31,683 nt of DNA from Sulfurimonas sp. (GTDB lineage Bacteria > Campylobacterota > Campylobacteria > Campylobacterales > Sulfurimonadaceae). A model generated the notes under the pieces. It was not told where the DNA came from and did no database searches. It saw only the letters and a program-made list of their open reading frames with translations. Location of the stretch: the NCBI GenBank assembly GCA_027063215.1, contig JAMOSE010000167.1, positions 1-31,683 on the forward strand, read 5' to 3'. Position numbers and translations under genes: made by a program. Position 1 is the stretch's first letter, and each line of letters begins with the position of its first letter. Shown here in pieces: positions 8,522 through 14,509 of the stretch.

Positions 8522-9088
8522 ATGGCAAATTATGCAATGGCATTTGATTATAAACTCTGTATAAATTGTCATGCTTGTGAAGTGGCATGTAAGGAAGAAA
8601 ATGGCATTGATTTAGGTGCTAAAAACCATCGTTTATGGATAGATGAAGATGGTGAAACAGAGGGAGATTTTTGGAATCTTGCGAGAGATAAAATTACATT
8701 TATACAGATGCAGTGTCAAGAGTGTCAAGATGCACCATGTTTAAAAGCGTGTCCAAATGGTGCAATTTATATAGATGATAATGGAATTGTTCGTCTGTAT
8801 AAAGAAAAATGTGATTTAACTTTGGCATGTATGAAAGCATGTCCTTATGATGCGCGCTATATTGATGAAAAAAATGCTATTACAGATAAGTGCATATTTT
8901 GTGCAGATACAAGGTTGGCAAGAGGTGAGACGACTACAGCATGTCAAATTACCTGTCCGGCTAAACTGAGATATTTTGGTGATTTAGATGATGAAGAGAG
9001 TGAAATTAGTAAGATACTAAGAGAGAGAAAGCATTTTACACTCAAGCCTGAGTTAGGCACGAAGCCTAAACTCTTTTATTTGGAATGA
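8522..9088 (+). CDS. psrB2: Second ferredoxin-like Psr subunit with an altered cluster motif
   Basis: A 188-residue paralogue of the upstream PsrB. Cysteine groups I (13/16/19/23), II (65/68/73/77) and IV (124/127/141/145) are complete. Group III reads Cys97-Thr100-Cys103-Cys107: the second cysteine is threonine (ACT, 8819-8821). In related subunits such as nitrate reductase NarH, losing one ligand in a group gives a 3Fe-4S cluster of raised potential. I infer the same may hold here. Two ATGs occur (8519, 8522). The second is better spaced from AAAGG (8509-8513) and matches the start of PsrB copy 1 (MARY/MANY), so it is used. The stop abuts the stop of the convergent mrp gene. Confidence 0.87.
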   Translation: MANYAMAFDYKLCINCHACEVACKEENGIDLGAKNHRLWIDEDGETEGDFWNLARDKITFIQMQCQECQDAPCLKACPNGAIYIDDNGIVRLYKEKCDLTLACMKACPYDARYIDEKNAITDKCIFCADTRLARGETTTACQITCPAKLRYFGDLDDEESEISKILRERKHFTLKPELGTKPKLFYLE

Positions 9089-10174
9089 TTAAAAAATTGT
9101 TGGTTGGATAGATTCGTTATTTACTCCGCCTTCTTCATTGACTTTTAAAAGGTACTGCCAAAGTTCTGTTGCAATTTTTTGATATCGTTTTGATGTCTCA
9201 CACTCTGGTGCTACAACCATAATAGGTTGTCCCATATCCCCACCTTCTCGAATTGCAGGTTCAATTGGAATTTCACCTAAAACAGTTGTTTTATAGGCAT
9301 CTGCCAAAGGTTGTGTCGTTCCTTTTCCAAAGATATCAAACTCTTCACCGGTACTAGGGCAGATAAATCCACTCATGTTTTCTACAATTCCCGCAATTGG
9401 AATATGGAGATTTTTGAACATATCCATACTTCGTATCGTATCATCAAGTGCTACTTTTTGTGGTGTAGTTACACAAACTCCTGCAGTTACAGGAAGGTTC
9501 TGAGCAAGTGCCAGTTGTGCATCACCTGTTCCTGGAGGCATATCAAAAAGGAGTACATCTAACTCTCCCCAGTCAATATCTTCAAGCATCTGTTCAATAG
9601 CCTGTGTTACCATTGCTCCTTTCCATATTAAAGAAGCACCTCTTTCAACTAGTGAGCCAATTGACATTACTTTAATATTATGTGCGGGAATTGGTTTGAT
9701 GGTTTTTCCAAGAAAAACAGGTTGAATATCTGCTATACCCATCATACGTGGAATATTTGGTCCATAGATATCTGCATCTAAAAGTCCGACACGTTTGCCT
9801 TGTTGTGCTAGAGCAATAGCGAGATTAACTGTAGTTGTAGATTTTCCCACACCTCCTTTACCACTGCTTACCATAACAAAATTTTGAATTTTTGGTAGTA
9901 CATTGCGTCCGTTTGAACTTGTCTCTTTTGGTACTTGTGGCTTAATGACAGTGATTTTTAGTGTTGTGTCTGTTTTTGTTCTAATTCTTGCTGCAATCTC
10001 CTCTTTTAACTGTTTTTCTAAATCTACGGATGTAGAAGGAATAGAGAGTATAAGAGATATTTCATCTTCACTGACTTGTAGATCTTGAACAAAATCAAAC
10101 TCTACAATACTTTTTGAAAAACCCGGATAGATAACCTGTTGGAGTATAGTATGTATAAGATCATAATTAATCAT
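9089..10174 (-). CDS. mrp: Mrp/ApbC-type P-loop iron-sulfur cluster carrier
   Basis: A 361-residue cytosolic protein with an N-terminal MIP18/DUF59-like domain (about 1-80) and a P-loop ATPase of the Mrp/NBP35 family. It has a deviant Walker A with two lysines (SSGKGGVGKST, 103-113), DADIYGPNIPRMMG, and DMPPGTGDAQL. Such proteins bind a 4Fe-4S cluster at a dimer interface and pass it to apo-enzymes, which suits a neighbourhood of cluster-rich Psr subunits. The usual CxxC reads Cys272-Pro-Ser-Thr275, so one ligand is missing. CxxC-less Mrp homologues are known to me from other phyla, so this need not mean loss of function. The start is supported by AAGG seven bases upstream. It is convergent with psrB2, with no gap. 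Confidence 0.9.
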   Translation of the reverse strand: MINYDLIHTILQQVIYPGFSKSIVEFDFVQDLQVSEDEISLILSIPSTSVDLEKQLKEEIAARIRTKTDTTLKITVIKPQVPKETSSNGRNVLPKIQNFVMVSSGKGGVGKSTTTVNLAIALAQQGKRVGLLDADIYGPNIPRMMGIADIQPVFLGKTIKPIPAHNIKVMSIGSLVERGASLIWKGAMVTQAIEQMLEDIDWGELDVLLFDMPPGTGDAQLALAQNLPVTAGVCVTTPQKVALDDTIRSMDMFKNLHIPIAGIVENMSGFICPSTGEEFDIFGKGTTQPLADAYKTTVLGEIPIEPAIREGGDMGQPIMVVAPECETSKRYQKIATELWQYLLKVNEEGGVNNESIQPTIF

Positions 10175-10212
10175 TTGCTTACCTTAGAAATGTAGTATAT
10201 TTTAATGATGAC

Positions 10213-10221
10213 ATTATAACA
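10213..10221 (-). promoter_or_regulatory. Extended -10 promoter for mrp
   Basis: Read on the minus strand this is TGTTATAAT, a perfect extended -10 element. It lies 39 bases ahead of the mrp ATG and predicts a leader of about 30 bases. It occupies the divergent spacer shared with the small exported protein gene. Confidence 0.55.
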
Positions 10222-10291
10222 GATTGTTACATCAGATGATTAAAATTATATATTAATTTTATAATAAATATTACTTTTATATTTTATGCGC

Positions 10292-10297
10292 TAAAAT
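10292..10297 (+). promoter_or_regulatory. Predicted -10 box for the small exported protein
   Basis: TAAAAT in the context TGCGCTAAAATGAC lies 26 bases before the ATG at 10323, with AAGGAG at 10312-10317. The spacing suits a short-leader sigma-70 transcript. No clear -35 box is seen. Confidence 0.4.
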
Positions 10298-10322
10298 GAC
10301 TCCATAATTTTAAGGAGAAACA

Positions 10323-10646
10323 ATGAATAAAATCGTAAAAATTGCACTTGGTGCAGCTGTTATTTTAAGTTTAGGTGCAACTGTTGCAAGTGCTGATGCT
10401 GCAAAGGGTCAAAAACTTTATTCTAAAAAGTTAAAAAAAGCATGTGGTTTTTCAGGTGCAGTATTTGCTGCTAAACATACGCAAGATGAGTGGACAGCTA
10501 TTGAAGAAAACGGAAAAATGGCAGATGAGATCAAAACTCTTTGTCCAAAAGTAAAAGATAAAGCATTAAAATCAAAATATCTTAAAGATTATTATGACTT
10601 TGCTCATGACTTCGCAAGTGACAGTGGAAACGTTCCATCTTGCTAA
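10323..10646 (+). CDS. Small exported cytochrome-c-like protein lacking a heme motif
   Basis: A 107-residue protein with a signal peptide cut near residue 24 (VASA-DA). The mature part begins AAKGQKLYSKK, like many small class I cytochromes c, but where CxxCH would be it reads KKACGFSGAVFAAKHTQ, with no CxxCH anywhere. It has three cysteines (41, 74 and 107, the last residue) and a conserved-looking end, SDSGNVPSC. I recall similar proteins in Campylobacterota annotated loosely as cytochrome C. The true function is not known to me. Cys41, Cys74 and Cys107 could form a disulfide or bind a metal in the periplasm. It is monocistronic: own -10 box, ideal AAGGAG, and a perfect hairpin terminator right after it. 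Confidence 0.8.
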   Translation: MNKIVKIALGAAVILSLGATVASADAAKGQKLYSKKLKKACGFSGAVFAAKHTQDEWTAIEENGKMADEIKTLCPKVKDKALKSKYLKDYYDFAHDFASDSGNVPSC

Positions 10647-10652
10647 TTCTTC

Positions 10653-10694
10653 TTTAAACTACTCTTTTGAGTAGTTTAAAATCTTCATTTTTTT
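10653..10694 (+). terminator. Rho-independent terminator after the cytochrome-like gene
   Basis: A perfect 12-bp inverted repeat (TTTAAACTACTC / GAGTAGTTTAAA, loop TTTT) begins 7 bases after the stop and is followed by seven T at 10688-10694. Confidence 0.8.
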
Positions 10695-10758
10695 AAAAAA
10701 TTATCATTTCTAACAAATAAATTACGAACACTTAAACATAAGTTAAAGCTTAGTTGGG

Positions 10759-10764
10759 TATAAT
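10759..10764 (+). promoter_or_regulatory. Predicted -10 box for rplU-rpmA
   Basis: TATAAT lies 48 bases before the rplU ATG. A transcript starting near 10771 would open with a small hairpin TTGTA-GAAA-TACAA (10775-10788) closed by a GAAA tetraloop, then reach AAGGA at 10802-10806. The hairpin could be part of an L21-type autoregulatory leader, but it is short and that reading is speculative. Confidence 0.5.
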
Positions 10765-10812
10765 TCCGCACTTTTTGTAGAAATACAACCTAAAAATATT
10801 TAAGGACCATAG

Positions 10813-11121
10813 ATGTACGCAATTATTAAAAATGGTGGTAAGCAGTATAAAGTTCAAGAAGGTGATGTTCTTTCATTAGATAAAATGTCATTAGAACCAG
10901 AAGCTACTATCGAAATCAAAGAAGTTCTAGCAGTAAATGCTGGTGAGCTTAAAGTTGGAGCTCCATATGTTGATGGCGCTGTTGTTACTGCTGAAGTTAT
11001 CAGCGAAGGACGTGATAAGAAAGTTGTTATTTTCAAAAAACGTCGTCGTAAAGATAGTAAAGTAAAACGTGGTTTCAGACGTGATCATACACGTGTACGT
11101 ATCACAAAAATAGCTGCGTAG
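10813..11121 (+). CDS. rplU: Large ribosomal subunit protein bL21
   Basis: 102 residues, the normal bL21 length. The start MYAIIKNGGKQYKVQEGDVL and the basic C-terminal half with KKVVIFKKRRRKDSKVKRGFRRDHTRVRI are diagnostic. bL21 binds 23S rRNA in the large subunit. AAGGA lies 6 bases before the ATG. In most bacteria rpmA follows within tens of bases; here 206 structured bases separate the two genes. Confidence 0.98.
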   Translation: MYAIIKNGGKQYKVQEGDVLSLDKMSLEPEATIEIKEVLAVNAGELKVGAPYVDGAVVTAEVISEGRDKKVVIFKKRRRKDSKVKRGFRRDHTRVRITKIAA

Positions 11122-11135
11122 TAAGCTGTAAGCTT

Positions 11136-11269
11136 TTAAACACAAAAGCAACTAGTTGCGTGAGCTTCCCGCTGACACTCACTAAAGTGAGAGGACAAGT
11201 GAAACACTAAATGTTTCATCGGCGGGAAACTAAGCGTTAGCGTACTAAAAGGGACTTTGTTCCTTTTAG
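11136..11269 (+). ncRNA. Structured spacer between rplU and rpmA: three-way junction plus flanking hairpins
   Basis: Inverted repeats fill this stretch. After the perfect palindrome GCAACTAGTTGC (11148-11159), an outer stem TTCCCGCTGA / TCGGCGGGAA (11166-11175 with 11219-11228, one G-T pair) encloses two hairpins: CTCAC-TAAA-GTGAG (11178-11191) and TGAAACA-CTAAA-TGTTTCA (11200-11218). This makes a tidy three-way junction in which both loops read TAAA. Next come CTAA-GCG-TTAG (11230-11240) and CTAAAAGGGA-CTTTG-TTCCTTTTAG (11245-11269, one G-T pair). None is followed by a T run, so they do not look like terminators. It could be a cis-regulatory RNA of the ribosomal operon or an inserted dispersed repeat. 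The sequence is GC-richer than its surroundings and also carries a 27-codon minus-strand frame (11136-11219) of doubtful meaning. Confidence 0.5.
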
Positions 11270-11287
11270 GTGATTAAAATAAATAAA

Positions 11288-11321
11288 AGGTTCCTTAAAT
11301 TAGGGAACCTAATTTAAGGAG
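11288..11321 (+). promoter_or_regulatory. Two mutually exclusive hairpins controlling the rpmA ribosome binding site
   Basis: Fold 1 is a perfect 13-bp stem, TCCTTAAATTAGG (11292-11304) with CCTAATTTAAGGA (11308-11320), closed by GAA. It buries the rpmA Shine-Dalgarno AAGGAG (11316-11321). Fold 2 pairs AGGTTCC (11288-11294) with GGAACCT (11304-11310) around a 9-base loop and leaves AAGGAG free. The two share 11292-11294 and 11304-11310, so they exclude each other. This is the architecture of a translational on/off switch. The ligand or trigger is unknown, and only the base-pairing is seen directly. Confidence 0.55.
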
Positions 11322-11327
11322 ATAAAG

Positions 11328-11585
11328 ATGGCACATAAGAAAGGTCAAGGTAGTACACAGAATAATCGTGATTCAGCTGGTAGAAGACTTGGTGTAAAAA
11401 AATATGGTGGTGAAGCTGTTATAGCTGGTAATATTATTATTCGTCAAAGAGGAACAAAAGTTCATCCGGGTAAAAATGTAGGTATGGGTAAAGATCATAC
11501 AATTTTTGCTTTAGTTGACGGTGTTGTTGCGTTTGAAAGAAAAGATAAAAAACGTAAACAAGTTTCAATTATTCCTGCTGCATAA
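11328..11585 (+). CDS. rpmA: Large ribosomal subunit protein bL27
   Basis: 85 residues, normal for bL27. It starts MAHKKGQGSTQNNRDSAGRR, has GGEAVIAGNIIIRQRGTKVHPG, and ends with a basic tail. The N-terminal tail reaches the peptidyl transferase centre in the family. There is no N-terminal extension of the kind removed by the Prp protease in Firmicutes. Translation starts from AAGGAG at 11316-11321, which lies in the right arm of a perfect 13-bp inverted repeat, so its expression may be gated by RNA folding. A strong terminator closes the rplU-rpmA unit 10 bases downstream. Confidence 0.98.
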   Translation: MAHKKGQGSTQNNRDSAGRRLGVKKYGGEAVIAGNIIIRQRGTKVHPGKNVGMGKDHTIFALVDGVVAFERKDKKRKQVSIIPAA

Positions 11586-11594
11586 CTCTACATC

Positions 11595-11620
11595 TGTTTG
11601 GGCTTATGCCCAAACATTTT
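11595..11620 (+). terminator. Rho-independent terminator after rpmA
   Basis: A perfect 9-bp stem TGTTTGGGC / GCCCAAACA with loop TTAT is followed by TTTT. It lies 10 bases after the rpmA stop and separates the ribosomal pair from obgE. Confidence 0.85.
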
Positions 11621-11679
11621 CTACTACTTCGGAATTTTTCCAAAATTAAAACTCAAAATATTTAATAATTTACTCTGTG

Positions 11680-11685
11680 TATAGT
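11680..11685 (+). promoter_or_regulatory. Possible -10 box for the obgE-parB gene run
   Basis: TATAGT in the context CTGTGTATAGTTT lies 43 bases before the obgE ATG, after the rpmA terminator and in the only spacer before a tightly packed six-gene run. The match is weak and rests mostly on position. Confidence 0.3.
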
Positions 11686-11728
11686 TTATTGTTAAGTATT
11701 TCAAATAGTCAATAAAAAGGATCAGACA

Positions 11729-12829
11729 ATGTTTACAGATAGTGTCGAATTAACAGTTTCATCAGGAAAGGGTGGACCAGGGTGTGTGGCATTTCGTCGT
11801 GAAAAATTTGTACTCAATGGTGGTCCAAATGGCGGTGATGGCGGAAAAGGTGGAGATATCTGGTTTAAGTGTGATAACAATACACACACACTTTCTCATT
11901 TTCAAAGAAAAATGCACATAAAAGCAGATAACGGCCGTCCGGGTGAGGGCTCAAATTGTACCGGAAAATCAGGTGCAAAAAAAGTGATTATCGTTCCACC
12001 GGGAACACAGATCGTAGATGCCGAGACAGGTGATATTCTTTTAGATATGACAGAACACGGTCAAGAGGTGAAGTTTTTAGAAGGTGGGAAAGGTGGACTT
12101 GGAAATACCCACTTTAAATCACCGACAAACCAAAGACCAACGTACGCACAACCAGGTGAAAAGGGTGAAACACGCAAGATCAAACTTGATCTTAAACTCA
12201 TTGCTGATGTCGGACTTGTAGGTTTTCCAAATGTTGGAAAATCTACACTTATTTCAACTGTTTCAAATGCTCGTCCTGAAATTGCAAATTATGAATTTAC
12301 AACTTTGACACCAAAGCTTGGACAGGTAAATATTGGAGATTATGAATCATTTGTTATGGCAGATATTCCGGGAATTATCGGTGGCGCACATGAGGGCAAA
12401 GGACTTGGTATTAAGTTTTTACGTCATATTGAAAGAACAAAAACACTGCTTTTTATGATTGATCTGGCTTCATACAGAGATTTAAAGGAGCAGATTGAAG
12501 TTTTAAAAGAAGAAGTTGCCTCTTTCTCTGAAAAACTTGGTACCTCTAAGTATGCTATTGCTCTCACTCGTGTTGATATTGTTCCACCGGAAGATATTAA
12601 AGAGCTTGTTGGTGGTTTTATTGAAATGATGGGCTTAGAGCCAAGTAAGCACAGTGAATTTGATTTTGACAGTGAACTTCCATATTTTATTCAAGAGAGT
12701 GTAGATGAGACTTTAGGATTTGAAAGAGAAAAACCTTACTTTATTGCACCGATCTCTTCTGCTACACATAAAAATATAGAAGCACTCAAATATGCACTTT
12801 TTAATTTAGTGCAATCAGACAGAAAGTAA
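11729..12829 (+). CDS. obgE: Obg-family GTPase (CgtA/ObgE)
   Basis: 366 residues. The glycine-rich Obg fold spans about 1-158 (MFTDSVELTV, GGPNGGDGGKGG), followed by a GTPase domain with G1 GFPNVGKST (165-173), switch I TTLTP, G3 DIPG (212-215), G4 TRVD (280-283) and a G5-like SSATHKN. Obg proteins bind the 50S subunit late in its assembly and respond to guanine nucleotide pools, so the position after rplU-rpmA is the classic one. G4 has Thr where the textbook motif has Asn (NKxD). The Asp that reads guanine is kept. No long C-terminal domain follows. AAGGA lies upstream of the ATG, and proB begins 4 bases after the stop. Confidence 0.96.
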   Translation: MFTDSVELTVSSGKGGPGCVAFRREKFVLNGGPNGGDGGKGGDIWFKCDNNTHTLSHFQRKMHIKADNGRPGEGSNCTGKSGAKKVIIVPPGTQIVDAETGDILLDMTEHGQEVKFLEGGKGGLGNTHFKSPTNQRPTYAQPGEKGETRKIKLDLKLIADVGLVGFPNVGKSTLISTVSNARPEIANYEFTTLTPKLGQVNIGDYESFVMADIPGIIGGAHEGKGLGIKFLRHIERTKTLLFMIDLASYRDLKEQIEVLKEEVASFSEKLGTSKYAIALTRVDIVPPEDIKELVGGFIEMMGLEPSKHSEFDFDSELPYFIQESVDETLGFEREKPYFIAPISSATHKNIEALKYALFNLVQSDRK

Positions 12830-12833
12830 CTCT

Positions 12834-13598
12834 ATGAAGCGTGTTGTTGTAAAAGTTGGCAGTGCGGTTCTTACACAAGATGGAGAGATTGCTCTTCGCC
12901 GTATGCAGGCACTTGTCAATTTTCTCGTCGAACTTCGTAAAAAATACGAGGTTATTTTAGTCTCATCAGGGGCAGTGGCCGGAGGCTATACAAAACTCAA
13001 ACTTGACAGATCCCTTTTGGCAAACAAGCAGGCTTTAGCTGCTATTGGTCAGCCGGTTTTGATGGGGCGTTATGCAAAAAAGTTTGAAAAGCACGATATT
13101 GTTACCGCACAGGTTTTAGTTACAGCAGCCAATCTTAATAAGTCTGAGGATATTTTACGAGTTAGAAATACGGTTGAAACGCTTCTTCGTAATGGTGTTA
13201 TTCCTATTGTCAATGAAAATGATGCAACAGCAACTGATGAGCTTGAAGTTGGGGACAATGATCAACTTTCAGCTTATATAACACAACATACGAATGCAGA
13301 GATGCTTATTATTCTCTCTGATATAGATGCATTTTATGACAGTGATCCCCGCAAAAATCCAGAGGCAAAGGTTCTTAAAGTTGTTGAACATATTGATAAT
13401 GAAATGTTACAACAAGAGGTGACACCAAACAACCTTTTTGCTACAGGTGGCATTGTGACAAAACTTAAGGCTGCAGCGTATCTTTTAGAACATAACAAAA
13501 AAATGTTTTTAGCAAGTGGTTTTGATCTGAGTGATGTCAAATCATTTATGCTTGAAGGCAATCATAAGGGTGGAACACTCTTTCAAAAAGGGAACTAA
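12834..13598 (+). CDS. proB: Glutamate 5-kinase, short form without PUA domain
   Basis: 254 residues covering only the amino-acid-kinase fold: KVGSAVLTQ near the start, the phosphate-binding SSGAVAGG, NENDATATDELEVGDND, and TGGIVTKLKAA. It phosphorylates glutamate as the first step of proline synthesis. The E. coli enzyme is over 100 residues longer because of a C-terminal PUA domain that affects feedback control by proline; that domain is absent here, as I recall is normal in Campylobacter. The ribosome binding site is weak, and translation may be coupled to obgE, which ends 4 bases upstream. The stop TAA shares its last base with the fmt ATG. Confidence 0.95.
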   Translation: MKRVVVKVGSAVLTQDGEIALRRMQALVNFLVELRKKYEVILVSSGAVAGGYTKLKLDRSLLANKQALAAIGQPVLMGRYAKKFEKHDIVTAQVLVTAANLNKSEDILRVRNTVETLLRNGVIPIVNENDATATDELEVGDNDQLSAYITQHTNAEMLIILSDIDAFYDSDPRKNPEAKVLKVVEHIDNEMLQQEVTPNNLFATGGIVTKLKAAAYLLEHNKKMFLASGFDLSDVKSFMLEGNHKGGTLFQKGN

Positions 13599-14509
13599 TG
13601 ATAAAAGTCATATTTATGGGTACGCCTGATTATGCTGATGCAATTTTAAAAGCATTGATTGCTGATAATGATATAAAAGTAGTTGGTGTCTATACACAAC
13701 CTGATAAACCGGTAGGTCGTAAAAAGATCTTAACACCGCCACCGGTAAAAGGAACAGCACAAGAACATAATATTGCTGTTTATCAGCCAGTACGCCTGCG
13801 TGATGAAGCTGTTGTTAATGAGCTTTTAAAAATTGAATGTGATTATATTGTTGTAGCTGCTTATGGACAGATATTGCCACGGGAAGTGTTAGACCATGCA
13901 CCATGTATTAATTTGCATGCCTCTATTCTTCCTCAGTACCGTGGAGCAAGCCCGATCCAACAAACACTCCTTAATGGTGATTGTGAGACGGGTGTTACTG
14001 CAATGCTTATGGAAGAGGGGCTCGATACAGGAGCAATTCTTAAAATTGCAAAGATTGCAGTGCCTGAAGATGAGATGGTAGAAGATCTTTTTGATCGCTT
14101 GACAACTGTAGCAACAACGCTAACACTTGATGTTTTGAAGAACTTTAGTCATTATGCTCCGGTTGCTCAAGATGATGCAGCAGCAACACACTGTAAAAAG
14201 ATTACAAAAGCAGATGGTGAGGTCTCTTTTGATAATGCCACTGTCCTTTTTAACAAATACCGTGCATTTACTCCATGGCCGGGTATCTATCTTGCAAGTA
14301 AGTTAAAACTTAAAAAGATAGCCCTTGAAGATAAAACGAGTCATAATGAAGCAGGCAAAATACTCTCTATAGATAAAGATAGTATTGTTGTGGGATGTAA
14401 AGTAGGTAGTATCAGGGTTTATAAAGTACAGCCACAATCAAAAAAAGAGATGGATGTTTTAGCTTATATCAATGGAAAAAGGTTGCAAGTTGCAGATTAT
14501 CTATCTTGA
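13598..14509 (+). CDS. fmt: Methionyl-tRNA formyltransferase
   Basis: 303 residues with the N-terminal formyltransferase fold: start IKVIFMGTPDYADAIL, the formyl-tetrahydrofolate-binding and catalytic segment NLHASILPQYRGASPIQ with its Asn/His, and the family Asp in EEGLDTGAIL. A C-terminal OB-like tRNA-binding domain follows from about residue 205. It formylates initiator Met-tRNA using 10-formyl-THF. The ATG overlaps the proB stop by one base (TAATG), pointing to coupled translation. The birA frame begins inside its 3' end. Confidence 0.97.
   Translation: MIKVIFMGTPDYADAILKALIADNDIKVVGVYTQPDKPVGRKKILTPPPVKGTAQEHNIAVYQPVRLRDEAVVNELLKIECDYIVVAAYGQILPREVLDHAPCINLHASILPQYRGASPIQQTLLNGDCETGVTAMLMEEGLDTGAILKIAKIAVPEDEMVEDLFDRLTTVATTLTLDVLKNFSHYAPVAQDDAAATHCKKITKADGEVSFDNATVLFNKYRAFTPWPGIYLASKLKLKKIALEDKTSHNEAGKILSIDKDSIVVGCKVGSIRVYKVQPQSKKEMDVLAYINGKRLQVADYLS

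Noticed and set aside
11136..11219. 27-codon minus-strand ORF beginning MKHLVFHLSS
   Set aside because: It lies wholly inside the inverted-repeat structure, with no ribosome binding site. It is more likely a by-product of a repeated or structured element.
11196..11220. GTGAAAC and GTTTCA near each other, suggesting a parS site
   Set aside because: The half-sites are in the opposite order to parS (GTTTCAC-GTGAAAC) and separated by a loop. They form the arm of an RNA-type hairpin instead.
11245..11290. CTAAAAGGGA hairpin as a terminator between rplU and rpmA
   Set aside because: It is not followed by a T run on either strand, and rpmA lacks another convincing promoter.
12834..13598. proB truncated by a frameshift because the PUA domain is missing
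   Set aside because: The stop overlaps the fmt start cleanly and fmt is intact. Short ProB without PUA is a normal form in related bacteria.
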